Below are positions 54,090 to 62,590 of a stretch of 64,000 nucleotides of DNA, piece after piece. The notes beneath the pieces are model-generated. The model saw nothing but the letters and a program-made list of their open reading frames with translations. It did not search any database and had not been told where the DNA came from. The position numbers were made by a program, and so were the translations under genes. The first letter of the stretch is position 1. Every line of letters begins with the position of its first letter. This DNA is from Gloeotrichia echinulata CP02 (GTDB taxonomy: Bacteria > Cyanobacteriota > Cyanobacteriia > Cyanobacteriales > Nostocaceae): contig CP051187.1 in NCBI GenBank assembly GCA_038087035.1, positions 1,550,001 through 1,614,000 on the forward strand, read 5' to 3'.

Positions 54090-54129
54090 CGATTTGTCGG
54101 TCTAAATTCTCATCTGCTAGAAAGTTCAA
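54090..54129 (-). pseudogene. DUF5615 PIN-like toxin, first ~13 codons
   Basis: TTG start at 54129 overlapping the DUF433 stop: (M)NFLADENLDRQI, the diagnostic N-terminus of DUF5615 proteins, then the MITE. The rest of the gene is gone. Confidence 0.65.
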
Positions 54130-54350
54130 GAAGCATTCTCAACAATGGGATAAATTACATCATATCGTAAAGCCTCAGCTGCAAATGCTAAAGCTGCTTG
54201 AATTGCTTCGCGTGTTAGTCGCGGGTGAGATTCTAAAATTTGTTCTGGAGTTTCACCTGCAGCTAACTTTTCTAAAATCAACTCAACGGTGATGCGTGTC
54301 CCAACAATCACCGATTTTCCCATCATTACCTTTGGATCTGATACAACCAT
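54126..54350 (-). CDS. DUF433 antitoxin-like protein
   Basis: 74 residues. SDPKVMMGKSVIVGTRITVE-LILEKLAAGETPEQILESHP-RLTREAIQAALAFA is a standard DUF433 (winged helix, VapB45-like). These antitoxins are paired with DUF5615 toxins encoded downstream with overlapping start; here that toxin is truncated (54090-54129), so the antitoxin is an orphan. Confidence 0.88.
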   Translation of the reverse strand: MVVSDPKVMMGKSVIVGTRITVELILEKLAAGETPEQILESHPRLTREAIQAALAFAAEALRYDVIYPIVENAS

Positions 54351-54455
54351 TCGTTTCTCGCCCTAGTTAGGTACACTCGTAGGGGCACGGCATTGCCGTG
54401 CCCCTACACATCGCGATATGATATTGTACCGAATATAAATGTGTTGCGCTATACT
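54351..54455. mobile_element. MITE-like element with GGGGCACGGCA core
   Basis: CGTTTCTCGCCCTAGTTAGG at the left, palindrome GTAGGGGCACGGCATTGCCG at centre, ATGTGTTGCGCTATA at the right. Related to 39547-39650. Abuts the DUF433 start codon, so it has replaced its native upstream region. Confidence 0.6.
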
Positions 54456-54456
54456 A

Positions 54457-54654
54457 TCACAACCCCAACCAACACCGCAAAGATCGCTCTAACAGTTCAG
54501 CATCAGCATCAGCTAACTTACCAATCACTTTGACAACTAAGCTTTGATGCACTGTGTATAAACCTCTCTTGACTGCTGTAGCCACGTTTAGCCCTGCTGC
54601 TCCCCATTCAGACAAGACAAACTCACCTTCTCGCAATGCTCCAGTTTTGCTCGT
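54457..54654 (-). pseudogene. PemK/MazF-like toxin, C-terminal fragment
   Basis: Open frame without start: GALREGEFVLSEWGAAGLNV-ATAVKRGLYTVHQSLVVKVI GKLADADAELLERSL, matching the second half of MazF/PemK-type proteins (AAGL..PS.V...., L.V.K.GKL...D...L). An in-frame stop lies upstream. Non-functional remnant. Confidence 0.55.
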
Positions 54655-54795
54655 CTAGGGTGTAATTAGGATGTCTTGAGAAACGTGTGGCGCACTGATC
54701 GCCGTCAAAATATAAAATTATGATACAATTGGATGATACTATTCTGTATAGTTAAATTCAGGTAAAAACTATAACTATAAATAAGCAAAAAATAT

Positions 54796-55014
54796 ATGTC
54801 TAATTATCAAGAATTGCTACAGCAAGCTAAAAATCTAACTGCTGAAGAACAACTTAAATTAGTAGCTGAATTAATCTCAGTGGTTCGTAATCGTGTTATA
54901 GATAAATCAAAAAAGCGTAGTATCTTAGATTTAGAAGGTTTAGGTAAGGAAATTTGGCAAGGTATTGATGCCCAAGAATATGTTAATCAGGAACGTGGAA
55001 AATGCAATGGATAG
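54796..55014 (+). CDS. VapB-type antitoxin
   Basis: 72 residues, overlapping the toxin start by 13 bp. N-terminal helical part ELLQQAKNLTAEEQLKLVAE, C-terminal toxin-wrapping tail SILDLEGLGKEIWQGIDAQE-YVNQERGKCNG with the DLxGxGKExWxxxDAxxYVxxER pattern common in cyanobacterial antitoxins. Confidence 0.85.
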   Translation: MSNYQELLQQAKNLTAEEQLKLVAELISVVRNRVIDKSKKRSILDLEGLGKEIWQGIDAQEYVNQERGKCNG

Positions 55015-55448
55015 AACAATTCCAGGGTCAAACTGTTGCTTTAGACACTGCACCGCTGATTTACTTTATTGAGCAAAATCCTGAATATATAGAAAGGGTA
55101 AGGCTGTTTTTCAGAGCATTAAATAATCGTGAATTTAAGGTAATTACATCTGTTGTAACTTTACTGGAAGTATTAGTTTATCCTTTGCGACGTGGAGATA
55201 TAATATTATCTCAACAATATCGTGACATTCTTTTTGAGGATGAGGAAGTTTTAAAGGTTATAGAACTTTCTCCAGATATAGCGGAAATAGCAGCACAATT
55301 AAGAGCAGTGTATAATTTGCATTCTTTAGATGCTATTCAAATGGCTACTGCTATTTATGGGGGTGCATCTTTTTTCTTGACTAATGATGCACGTTTGCCA
55401 TCTTTACCGGGGTTAACGGTGTTAGTTTTAAATCAATTGATAGCTTGA
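55002..55448 (+). CDS. VapC-type PIN-domain toxin
   Basis: 148 residues, PIN fold ribonuclease. Acidic catalytic residues: Asp in VALDTAPLIYFIEQNP, Glu in SVVTLLEVLVYP, Asp in LHSLDAIQMATAIYGG, Asp in FFLTNDARLPSLPG. All four present, so likely active. Translationally coupled with the antitoxin; intact, in contrast with the other toxin-antitoxin remnants around it. Confidence 0.92.
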   Translation: MQWIEQFQGQTVALDTAPLIYFIEQNPEYIERVRLFFRALNNREFKVITSVVTLLEVLVYPLRRGDIILSQQYRDILFEDEEVLKVIELSPDIAEIAAQLRAVYNLHSLDAIQMATAIYGGASFFLTNDARLPSLPGLTVLVLNQLIA

Positions 55449-55736
55449 GTTTTTTGTCGTCAGACCTTGTACTCCCTAAAATTTCCCCTAGCGCGATGTC
55501 TACGACGGGCGTAGCTACAGCATTCCACATCCCCAACATCCCCAAAAGTGCGTAGACACGTAGTGGCTTGTCGTTAGACATCGCCTGACAGAAAACTTCA
55601 AAAAAAGCTCGCCTGTTGTGGAAGACTAGAGCGATCGCCATACAGAAAACCTCAAAAACTAAGCGATCGCTTGTTGTGGAAGAATGAGCGATGTCTACGA
55701 CGGGCTACGCCTACGCCATACAGAAAACCTCAAAAA
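55449..55736. repeat. repeat cluster GCGATCGCTTGTTGTGGA/CATACAGAAAACCTCAAAA
   Basis: Three imperfect copies (about 55600-55655, 55655-55690, 55720-55757) plus GTCTACGACGGGCGTAGCTA-type units. Related pieces lie at 53030-53065. The block reaches into the 3' end of the NYN gene. Confidence 0.7.
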
Positions 55737-56309
55737 TCAAGCGATCGCTTGTTGTGGGCGGCACCAAGATGCACTCAAATAATCTTGATGAGGATCAAGA
55801 TTGATAAATTTAGTAGCAGCCTGTTGCACTTCTTTTGCAGCGTGTCCCCAAAAAGCAACATGAACCTGAAAGCCATCACTGGTCAAATCATCTATGCAAG
55901 GCATATAATCTTTATCGCCTGCTGCAATAACGATTATGTCATTTTCTTTATCGATTATTTTTCCTGAATCTTTACCAATTTGGTAAGCAATAGCAGTATC
56001 AACTTTTTTCTCTCTACCTTGTGAACGTTCATATGTTTGGACATCAAAACCTTTGCTTTTAACGTAATTCCAGAAGCTATCTTCGGGTGGAGGCGATCCC
56101 CAAAGTCTAGCTCCGCCAATCTCTGACTTTTCTGTACCGCATAAAAACTCATGTAATCGACCGTAGTCCATATACCAATCGTTATCAAATATTCTCAGGT
56201 TAATTGCTTCATAGATGTTACAAACTCCATTAATCCCCTTGCGTACAGCAGATAGTCGGCGGCCTTCTATAAAAAGGTTAGAATTGTCAACGTAGGTAAA
56301 AATTCTCAT
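55737..56309 (-). CDS. NYN-domain protein (LabA/DUF88-type nuclease-like)
   Basis: 190 residues. First strand MRIFTYVDNSNLFIEGRRLS with the conserved D-N-S-N; VDTAIAYQIGKDSG with Asp; DIIVIAAGDKDYMPCIDDLT with the GDxD motif; VHVAFWGHAAKEVQQAA late. This is the PIN-like NYN fold of predicted RNases. The last ~10 residues are in repeat sequence, so the native C-terminus may have been changed. Neighbour of the putative defence pair. Confidence 0.88.
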   Translation of the reverse strand: MRIFTYVDNSNLFIEGRRLSAVRKGINGVCNIYEAINLRIFDNDWYMDYGRLHEFLCGTEKSEIGGARLWGSPPPEDSFWNYVKSKGFDVQTYERSQGREKKVDTAIAYQIGKDSGKIIDKENDIIVIAAGDKDYMPCIDDLTSDGFQVHVAFWGHAAKEVQQAATKFINLDPHQDYLSASWCRPQQAIA

Positions 56310-56424
56310 CTTGTATAATACACTCTTGGCAAAAGAATAATAGTTATTTATTATACATATTATTTAAGTATAAGTCCATTAACTTGTCTTGTTTTTCTCT
56401 ATCCCGTGAAAAGCCAGATAAAAG

Positions 56425-56450
56425 CAAAAGGCACGGTATCACTGTGCCTT
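56425..56450 (-). terminator. hairpin terminator after the outer chlH 3' end copy
   Basis: On the minus strand AAGGCACAGTGATACCGTGC CTTTTGCTTTT follows the stop of the duplicated chlH tail by ~30 bp. Probably the original chlH terminator. Confidence 0.75.
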
Positions 56451-56481
56451 CTAGCTTATTGGTTATCTATCAACCTACTCA

Positions 56482-56584
56482 ATCCCTTCAATGCGATATT
56501 CAACCTCTTGGTACAACTCGCGCAGACGATCTAAATTCTCCTCGCTAGTCTCCCAATAACCGCGTCCATTCACTTCCAAGAAAG
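56482..56584 (-). repeat. direct repeat: duplicated 3' end of chlH (outer copy)
   Basis: 103 bp with about four mismatches to 58611-58713. It encodes the same C-terminus (...EVEYRIEGIE-stop versus EVEDRIEGIE-stop). It lies beyond the two-gene module, so the module is bracketed by chlH 3'-end copies. Confidence 0.9.
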
Positions 56585-56616
56585 CTGCGTAGGTTTGGTT
56601 GAGGAATTGAATTATA

Positions 56617-57474
56617 TTAATATTGATAATCTTGTATCAATTCTCGTAATCTTTGCCATTCAGGTAAATATTCCCAAATATCACTAAGTTTTTTTATTCC
56701 TGTTAAAATTCGCTCTCGGAAATCACCAGGACTACCTAACCTTAAATTATCTAAGTCCTCTTCCATAGCACAGAGTAAATCTTTACCAGAAAAAAAGGTT
56801 AAATAACTCTGATTTTCAAAACGAAACCCTCCAGGTTGACAAGAAGTCAATATATCGGCAAATTTACTCATCACATTTGCTTCTTCGGGAATTTGTCCGC
56901 TTTGATAGCGGGTTATAATGTTTTGAATTTCTGAGCGACAAGAGGCTTCATCTATTTTTTGTCCAAAAGGAAAGGGACAACCCCATTGTTTCTTACCCCA
57001 ATAATTAGGTAAAGGTAATAACCGTACACGAGATAAAGATAATGATATTCTTGCTGCTGTATATGTATAAATTTTTAAAGCAGAGTTCTCTAAAATGCTT
57101 TGATAATTGGCTAACGATGGTGCTTTTTTACCTAATGCTGGAATAACTATTTGAGGGTCAATTAAGTAATTCTCAATTTCTTTCCTTTCCCAACACCAAC
57201 CCAGATGAATAGATTTTTGATTATCTGTAACCTGCCATTCTTGAGGTGTACACTGAGGAAGAGACTGATTTTGTGCAAAATTATCGAAATCTCTATCTCT
57301 TAAACCTGCAACAATGGTCTCAGGTTTTAATTCTCTGCTCATTAAAATTTTTTCTTTCAAACCATATTTACTGCCAATAGCTTTAAGTTGACATAATCCA
57401 TCTAACACTTTACTGAGAACACGAGAGTCTGTTTTTCCTTCTCTACCTTCACAGTATAATAAATCTACAGACAC
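56617..57474 (-). CDS. TOPRIM/DUF4435-type effector of a two-gene defence-like module (PARIS AriB-like)
   Basis: 285 residues, GTG start at 57474 overlapping the ATPase stop by 10 bp. TOPRIM-like features: Glu in VDLLYCEGREGKTDSRVLSK, DxD in VAGLRDRDFDN, and CWERKEIENYLIDPQIVIPA, the W-x-x-x-E-I-E-N-Y pattern of DUF4435 proteins. The remainder is helical (ISLSLSRVRLLPLPNYWGKK, ILTGIKKLSDIWEYLPEWQR). In PARIS, AriB is such a nuclease, released by the AAA ATPase when phage anti-restriction proteins are sensed. Assignment by motif and operon layout only. Confidence 0.7.
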   Translation of the reverse strand: MSVDLLYCEGREGKTDSRVLSKVLDGLCQLKAIGSKYGLKEKILMSRELKPETIVAGLRDRDFDNFAQNQSLPQCTPQEWQVTDNQKSIHLGWCWERKEIENYLIDPQIVIPALGKKAPSLANYQSILENSALKIYTYTAARISLSLSRVRLLPLPNYWGKKQWGCPFPFGQKIDEASCRSEIQNIITRYQSGQIPEEANVMSKFADILTSCQPGGFRFENQSYLTFFSGKDLLCAMEEDLDNLRLGSPGDFRERILTGIKKLSDIWEYLPEWQRLRELIQDYQY

Positions 57475-58547
57475 AATCTTCCCCCTTTGAGCCGATAAAT
57501 TTCATCATTACCAATAATTTCTGTTACGGCTTCTGAATGAGTCGTGAAAATAAATTGAGAAGTGGGACTTAATTTAGGTAACTGATTAACAAAAAATTGA
57601 GCTAACGGGGGATGCAAATTTAAGTCAAGTTCATCAATTAAAACAACTGAATAAGCAATTTGTTGCCGGACAAATTCATATAGAATCGGGAAAACAGAAT
57701 ACTCACCCCCAGACATTTCTACAATATCATAGGTTCTGTTCTCGTCATTAAGTACGAAAAAAGGCTCATCTCCTTGATTAGTTGATGGTTCTAATCCAGA
57801 AAAGGAACGACCTTTAAAAATACGTTTGTAATAATTTTCTAGCTTGAAATAATAATCATTTTCAGAGTTATAATTAGGGGTTTTTCTTCTTTCTATCCAA
57901 TCGAGTAAATAAGGACGTAAACTTGCTATACTTTCAATAGAGGCTATATCATCTTTTTTACCGTCTTCTGTATTAGCAGTATCACTCGTTTTTAGACGAT
58001 ATTGATCAAACCAAAATATTCCCGGTAATTGGGCAAATTTTGAACGAATAGCAGGGTTTTTCTTGAGAGTTTTCTGGACATAATAGCGTCCTTGAAATTG
58101 TAAACGATCTGCTTCTCTATTTCCCACTTCCCAATCTTCACCATCTAAGACAACTTTTAATATTTTGTTATCGCCTGGTTCAATAAATTGTCTTCTTTCT
58201 CGGAAGTAGTCAGGTAAAGAATCAAACCAAAGTTTAGCTACTTCTTTAGTTGCTTCTATCTCTTCATCTACAAAGGATATTTCTAGTTCAATATGAGGTG
58301 TTCCCCATCGCCAATATCGACTGGCTAAAAAGCCAATCCAGTTGAAATCAGATACTTTTTGAATTTTTTTAGTTGCTAATGCTAGGGGTAAGGCTACAGC
58401 TTGTAAAATCGTGGTTTTCCCTGAACCGTTATCACCTAAAATTAAAAACTGATCACTAACTTCTTGCAGGGTTTTATGTTTAAAAGAAATAGGGGGTAAA
58501 TGGTCAAATCTTTTAAAGTTTTGAATGGATATAGATTCAACTTTCAT
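57465..58547 (-). CDS. AAA15-type ABC ATPase of a two-gene defence-like module (PARIS AriA-like)
   Basis: Start taken at MKVESISIQNFKRFDHLPPI (58547). 360 residues. Walker A FLILGDNGSGKTTILQAVAL (~30-45), ABC signature DIVEMSGGEYSVFPILYEF (~285), Walker B SVVLIDELDLNLHPPLAQFF, and His switch FIFTTHSEAVTEIIG near the C-terminus; a long insertion with helices between ~100 and 280 replaces coiled coils. This is the OLD/RecF-like AAA15 class used in PARIS, Septu, Gabija-like and retron systems. Cotranscribed with the downstream TOPRIM gene; lies between duplicated chlH ends. Confidence 0.8.
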   Translation of the reverse strand: MKVESISIQNFKRFDHLPPISFKHKTLQEVSDQFLILGDNGSGKTTILQAVALPLALATKKIQKVSDFNWIGFLASRYWRWGTPHIELEISFVDEEIEATKEVAKLWFDSLPDYFRERRQFIEPGDNKILKVVLDGEDWEVGNREADRLQFQGRYYVQKTLKKNPAIRSKFAQLPGIFWFDQYRLKTSDTANTEDGKKDDIASIESIASLRPYLLDWIERRKTPNYNSENDYYFKLENYYKRIFKGRSFSGLEPSTNQGDEPFFVLNDENRTYDIVEMSGGEYSVFPILYEFVRQQIAYSVVLIDELDLNLHPPLAQFFVNQLPKLSPTSQFIFTTHSEAVTEIIGNDEIYRLKGGRLCL

Positions 58548-58570
58548 AACTCTATCCTGCAATTTAAGAA

Positions 58571-58596
58571 TTAAGAGGCTGGATTCAGCCTCTTAA
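58571..58596 (-). terminator. hairpin terminator after chlH
   Basis: TTAAGAGGCTG-GATT-CAGCCTCTTAA, directly between chlH and the ATPase start. Its presence means the module needs its own promoter or read-through. Confidence 0.75.
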
Positions 58597-58603
58597 CTTA
58601 ATC

Positions 58604-61600
58604 CTATTCTATCCCTTCAATGCGGTCTTCAACCTCTTGGTACAACTCGCGCAGGCGATCTAAATTCTCCTCGCTAGTCTCCCAATAACCGCGTCCATTC
58701 ACTTCCAACAAAGTTGATACAATCTTGCGGAAAGAATGAGGATTAAGGTTCATCAACCGTTTTTGCATTTCTTCATCTTTGATGAACGTCTCATTGGTAT
58801 CCTCATAAACCCAGTTATCCACGGCGCCAGCTGTCGCACTCCAACCTGTTGTATTCACCAACCGCTTGGAAAGTTCGCGCACACCTTCGTAACCGTGAGA
58901 TAGCATCCCCTCGTACCATTTGGGATTTAATAATTTAGTACGAGCATCCAAACGCACGGTTTCTGATAATGTGCGTACTTGGGCGTTAGCTGTGGTAGTA
59001 TCTGCAATGTAAGATGATGGTTTCTTGCCATCAGCACGCAGACTTGCCACCAACTTGGTAGGATCTGAGTCGAAGTAGTGGGAAACGTCCGTCAAACTAA
59101 TCTCCGAAGAATCGAGATTTTGGAACGTCGCATCAGCAGTTTTCAAGGTAGTTTCAAAAATCTGCCGAGACTCGTCCATCACACCAGGGTTATCGGAATT
59201 GAAGGCGAAGGATTTCCGATTGAGGTACATTTGCTGTAACTCGGCTTCGCTGTCCCACGTGCTGTTTTCTACCGCCAAGTTAATATTTGACGAGTAGGAA
59301 CCGGAAGCGTTGGAGAAAACACGAGTCGCTGCTTGACGCAGATTAATTCCCATGTCCTGTGCTTGTTGCAAAGCGTGTTTGCGAACAAAGTTCATTTCTA
59401 GGGGTTCATCGGCTTCCGCAGCCATTTTCACGCCTTGGTCTAGCAGGTTCATTTGGTTGATGAACAAGTCGCGGAATACTCCAGAACAGTTGATCACCAC
59501 GTCAATTCTGGGGCGTCCCAACTCTTCTAAAGAGATTAATTCCAACTTGTTCACCCGTCCCAAAGCATCGGGAACGGGACGCACACCAACCATCCACATG
59601 ATTTGTGCTAGTGATTCCCCGTAGGTTTTGATGTTATCGGTTCCCCAAAGAACACAGGCGATGGTTTCCGGCCATTTGCCATCGTTTTCGGCTTTGTTAC
59701 GTGCCAATAACCTATCCACAACGATTTTGGCTGATTGGACAGCGGCGGTTGTGGGGATGGATTGGGGGTCAAGGGCGTGTATATTTTTACCTGTGGGCAA
59801 TACATCTGGGTTGCGGATGGGGTCGCCACCGGGTCCTGGTAGAATATATTCGCCTTCTAAGCCTTGGAGTAGTCCACCCAGTTCGTTATCTGCACAAACT
59901 TGCTTTAAGCAGAATTCCAAATACTCAAACAGGGGTTTTAAAGCAGAGGTGTCCACTTTGGGATAGCCTGCTTGATGCAATCCTTCTACCCAAGGTTCCT
60001 TTTTGCCCATGTTAAAGAAGTTTAACTTGGAAACGAGAGAAACTCGACCTTCGGCGTCGATTTTTTCTTGTACCAAAGCAGTTACAGCCGCACGGGTAGC
60101 TAGGGTGATATCTTGTAATAATTGGACATCTGCTAAAATCCCGGCATCGTTATTTTTGTAGATATCCTCAATGTTGCGTCCCAGACTATTGGCGATAATT
60201 CCGGGTAAGCCTTGAATTTCTTCTTCTTGACGATCTAAACTGGCAATGTTGACCAAAGTGGCGATCGCCTCTTCTGCTGTCGGTGGTTTACCAATAATAT
60301 GTAATCCACAAGGCAACAGCCTAGATTCAATTTCCATCAACTTGCGGTAAACGCTACCAACAATATTATCCCGCTCATCGGCGCTGATATCTTTGGCGTC
60401 GCTTTCTGGTAAGTTAATATCTTTATCTAGGTTCACCATCCGGCACTTGTCCATGATGGAGTTGACGATAGGGATACCGCGTCCAGTTTCTTTCAAGGTT
60501 TGGTAAGAAGCAATTAATTCGCTCAGTTCCTTTAACCCTTTGTACAAACCTGCATTTTCTGCCGGTGGTGTCAGGTAAGAAATTGTCTCGGCGTAACTGC
60601 GGCGTTTGGCAATTGTTGCCTCACTGGGGTTATTGGCTGCGTAATAATACAGATTCGGAATTGTGCCGATTAGTTGGTCTGGATAACAATCACCAGACAT
60701 CCCCATTTGTTTACCGGGCATAAATTCCAAGGAACCGTGTGTTCCAAAGTGCAGCACAGCGTCGGCACGCCAAACCCGTTCTAGGTAGGTGTAGTATGCA
60801 GCAAAACCATGATGGGGACTCGCGGAACGGGAGAATAACAACCGCATGGGGTCGCCTTCGTAACCAAAGGTAGGCTGGACACCGATGAAGACGTTACCGA
60901 ATTGTTTACCATAAATCAGCAAGTTTTGCCCGTCGCTGTTGAGATGACCGGGAGGTGGTCCCCAGTTCTCTTCTAGGCGTTGAGAATAAGGTGTCAGTGC
61001 TTCGTATTCTGGCACGGACATTTTATAGGCTATGTTGAGTTCAGGGCTAGCGTACTGTGCTTGGGCGTCGTGGATGACTTCTTGCATTAACGCTGCGGCT
61101 GATTCTGGTAATTCTGGTAAATCGTAGCCGTTGTTTTTTAAGCCTTTCATCACCTCGAAGATGGAACCGAATACATCCAGGTAGGCTGCGGTTCCGACGT
61201 TTCCCTTATCTGGGGGGAAACTGAAAACGGTGATGGCTACTTTTTTATCAAGTTTCGGCTTACGGCGGAGGTTCGCCCATTTCAAGGCGCGTTTGGCGAC
61301 AATTTCCACACGGTCTTGGAGTGCGATCGCCTTGCCTGTGGTGCCATCTCTACCCGATAATATAATTGGCTCAATTGCCCCATCTAATTCGGGAATGGCA
61401 ATTTGCAAAGCTACCTGAATCGGGTGTAACCCCAAATCGCTATCCATCCACTCTTCTGTGGTTTGGAATATTAAGGGTAAAGCCACCATGTAAGGACGAT
61501 TTAGGCGCTTGAGTGAGTCAATTGCTTTGGGATGGTCTTGTCTGGCTGGTCCACCCACCAAAGCAAACCCAGTTAAGGACACTACTGCATCCACTAAAGC

Positions 61601-62590
61601 GTTGTTGGTAGTCGGTTCGTAGAAATAGGCGTCTACAGGCTTAGAGAAATCCAAACCACCAGCAAACACAGGTAACACCTTTGCGCCTAGTGATTCTAAT
61701 TCCTGTACTATTGCTACATAATGGGCGTCATCACCAGTTACTAGGTGAGTGCGTTGCAATACCAAGCCAACACAGGGCGCTAAGGGGTCTTTTAAATCCC
61801 TAGAAATATCCTTACGGGCTGTATACCAGTTGAGATATTCTTTAACATCCTCAAACATACTCGGTGCTAAAGGATGCCAAATCCCCATATCGGGATAAAC
61901 TACCGGCGCTTGATAATCAACAGCTGCAGAACTTTGTTTTTCTACGCCTTTTAATACATATTTGTCAGTCAGCATCAGTAAGAAGTTTTCCAGATTTTCT
62001 GGCGAACCCCCCAGCCAATACTGAAAACTGAGCATGAAATTTCTAGCATCCTGTGCTTTGTCAATGGGGAGAAACTTCAGCACTTGGGGGAGTGTTCGCA
62101 GCAGCTTCAGCATTCCATCTTGGAATCCCGCACCGGATTTTTCCTTGCGTTTCCGCATGAATTGTGCTATGACACTCTTAGATTGCCCCAACTGTGCCAA
62201 AGAAAAGCTACCCATTTTGTTTAGGCGCATCACTTCAGGCATCGAAGGGAAGACAACCGAAACATCTAAGCGATCGCGGTATGGTTCTACTGCTGCTACT
62301 ACTTTTTGTGCTAAGTCTTCGATAAAAATCAGTGAAGCTATGAATATATTAGCACTCTCCATATCCCGCTGGAACTCCTTGTAGTTCTCAGGATCTCGGA
62401 GTTCTTCAATCAAATAACCACTGATTTCAATCGCCAGGTTGGGATGGTTAGAGTTAATCGTGCGAACTGCTTGCGACAATGCACTCTGGTACTGGGACTC
62501 AAGCACGACATAGACCACCTTGATTAAATTACGTCCGCGTAAGTTATCAGGCGCAATATGACGAATGGTGGACTTGACGTGGGTGAACAT
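58604..62590 (-). CDS. chlH: magnesium chelatase subunit H
   Basis: 1328 residues, full length. The large porphyrin-binding subunit that, with ChlI and ChlD, inserts Mg into protoporphyrin IX. N-terminal DUF3479-like region ~20-180 (VVYVVLESQYQSALSQAV), then the CobN/Mg-chelatase body with FGTHGSLEFMPGKQMGMSGD (~635-655), IPNLYYYAANNPSEATIAKR, EYILPGPGGDPIRNPDVLPT, and VLWGTDNIKTYGESLAQIMW. The C-terminus EVEDRIEGIE is encoded in a 103-bp sequence duplicated at 56482-56584. A 610-bp upstream region precedes it. Confidence 0.97.
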   Translation of the reverse strand: MFTHVKSTIRHIAPDNLRGRNLIKVVYVVLESQYQSALSQAVRTINSNHPNLAIEISGYLIEELRDPENYKEFQRDMESANIFIASLIFIEDLAQKVVAAVEPYRDRLDVSVVFPSMPEVMRLNKMGSFSLAQLGQSKSVIAQFMRKRKEKSGAGFQDGMLKLLRTLPQVLKFLPIDKAQDARNFMLSFQYWLGGSPENLENFLLMLTDKYVLKGVEKQSSAAVDYQAPVVYPDMGIWHPLAPSMFEDVKEYLNWYTARKDISRDLKDPLAPCVGLVLQRTHLVTGDDAHYVAIVQELESLGAKVLPVFAGGLDFSKPVDAYFYEPTTNNALVDAVVSLTGFALVGGPARQDHPKAIDSLKRLNRPYMVALPLIFQTTEEWMDSDLGLHPIQVALQIAIPELDGAIEPIILSGRDGTTGKAIALQDRVEIVAKRALKWANLRRKPKLDKKVAITVFSFPPDKGNVGTAAYLDVFGSIFEVMKGLKNNGYDLPELPESAAALMQEVIHDAQAQYASPELNIAYKMSVPEYEALTPYSQRLEENWGPPPGHLNSDGQNLLIYGKQFGNVFIGVQPTFGYEGDPMRLLFSRSASPHHGFAAYYTYLERVWRADAVLHFGTHGSLEFMPGKQMGMSGDCYPDQLIGTIPNLYYYAANNPSEATIAKRRSYAETISYLTPPAENAGLYKGLKELSELIASYQTLKETGRGIPIVNSIMDKCRMVNLDKDINLPESDAKDISADERDNIVGSVYRKLMEIESRLLPCGLHIIGKPPTAEEAIATLVNIASLDRQEEEIQGLPGIIANSLGRNIEDIYKNNDAGILADVQLLQDITLATRAAVTALVQEKIDAEGRVSLVSKLNFFNMGKKEPWVEGLHQAGYPKVDTSALKPLFEYLEFCLKQVCADNELGGLLQGLEGEYILPGPGGDPIRNPDVLPTGKNIHALDPQSIPTTAAVQSAKIVVDRLLARNKAENDGKWPETIACVLWGTDNIKTYGESLAQIMWMVGVRPVPDALGRVNKLELISLEELGRPRIDVVINCSGVFRDLFINQMNLLDQGVKMAAEADEPLEMNFVRKHALQQAQDMGINLRQAATRVFSNASGSYSSNINLAVENSTWDSEAELQQMYLNRKSFAFNSDNPGVMDESRQIFETTLKTADATFQNLDSSEISLTDVSHYFDSDPTKLVASLRADGKKPSSYIADTTTANAQVRTLSETVRLDARTKLLNPKWYEGMLSHGYEGVRELSKRLVNTTGWSATAGAVDNWVYEDTNETFIKDEEMQKRLMNLNPHSFRKIVSTLLEVNGRGYWETSEENLDRLRELYQEVEDRIEGIE
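58611..58713 (-). repeat. direct repeat: 3' end of chlH (inner copy)
   Basis: Partner of 56482-56584. It forms the actual end of the present chlH ORF. Confidence 0.9.

Noticed and set aside
59352..62384. Long opposite-strand and alternate frames within chlH
   Set aside because: Shadows of a clear, conserved coding frame.
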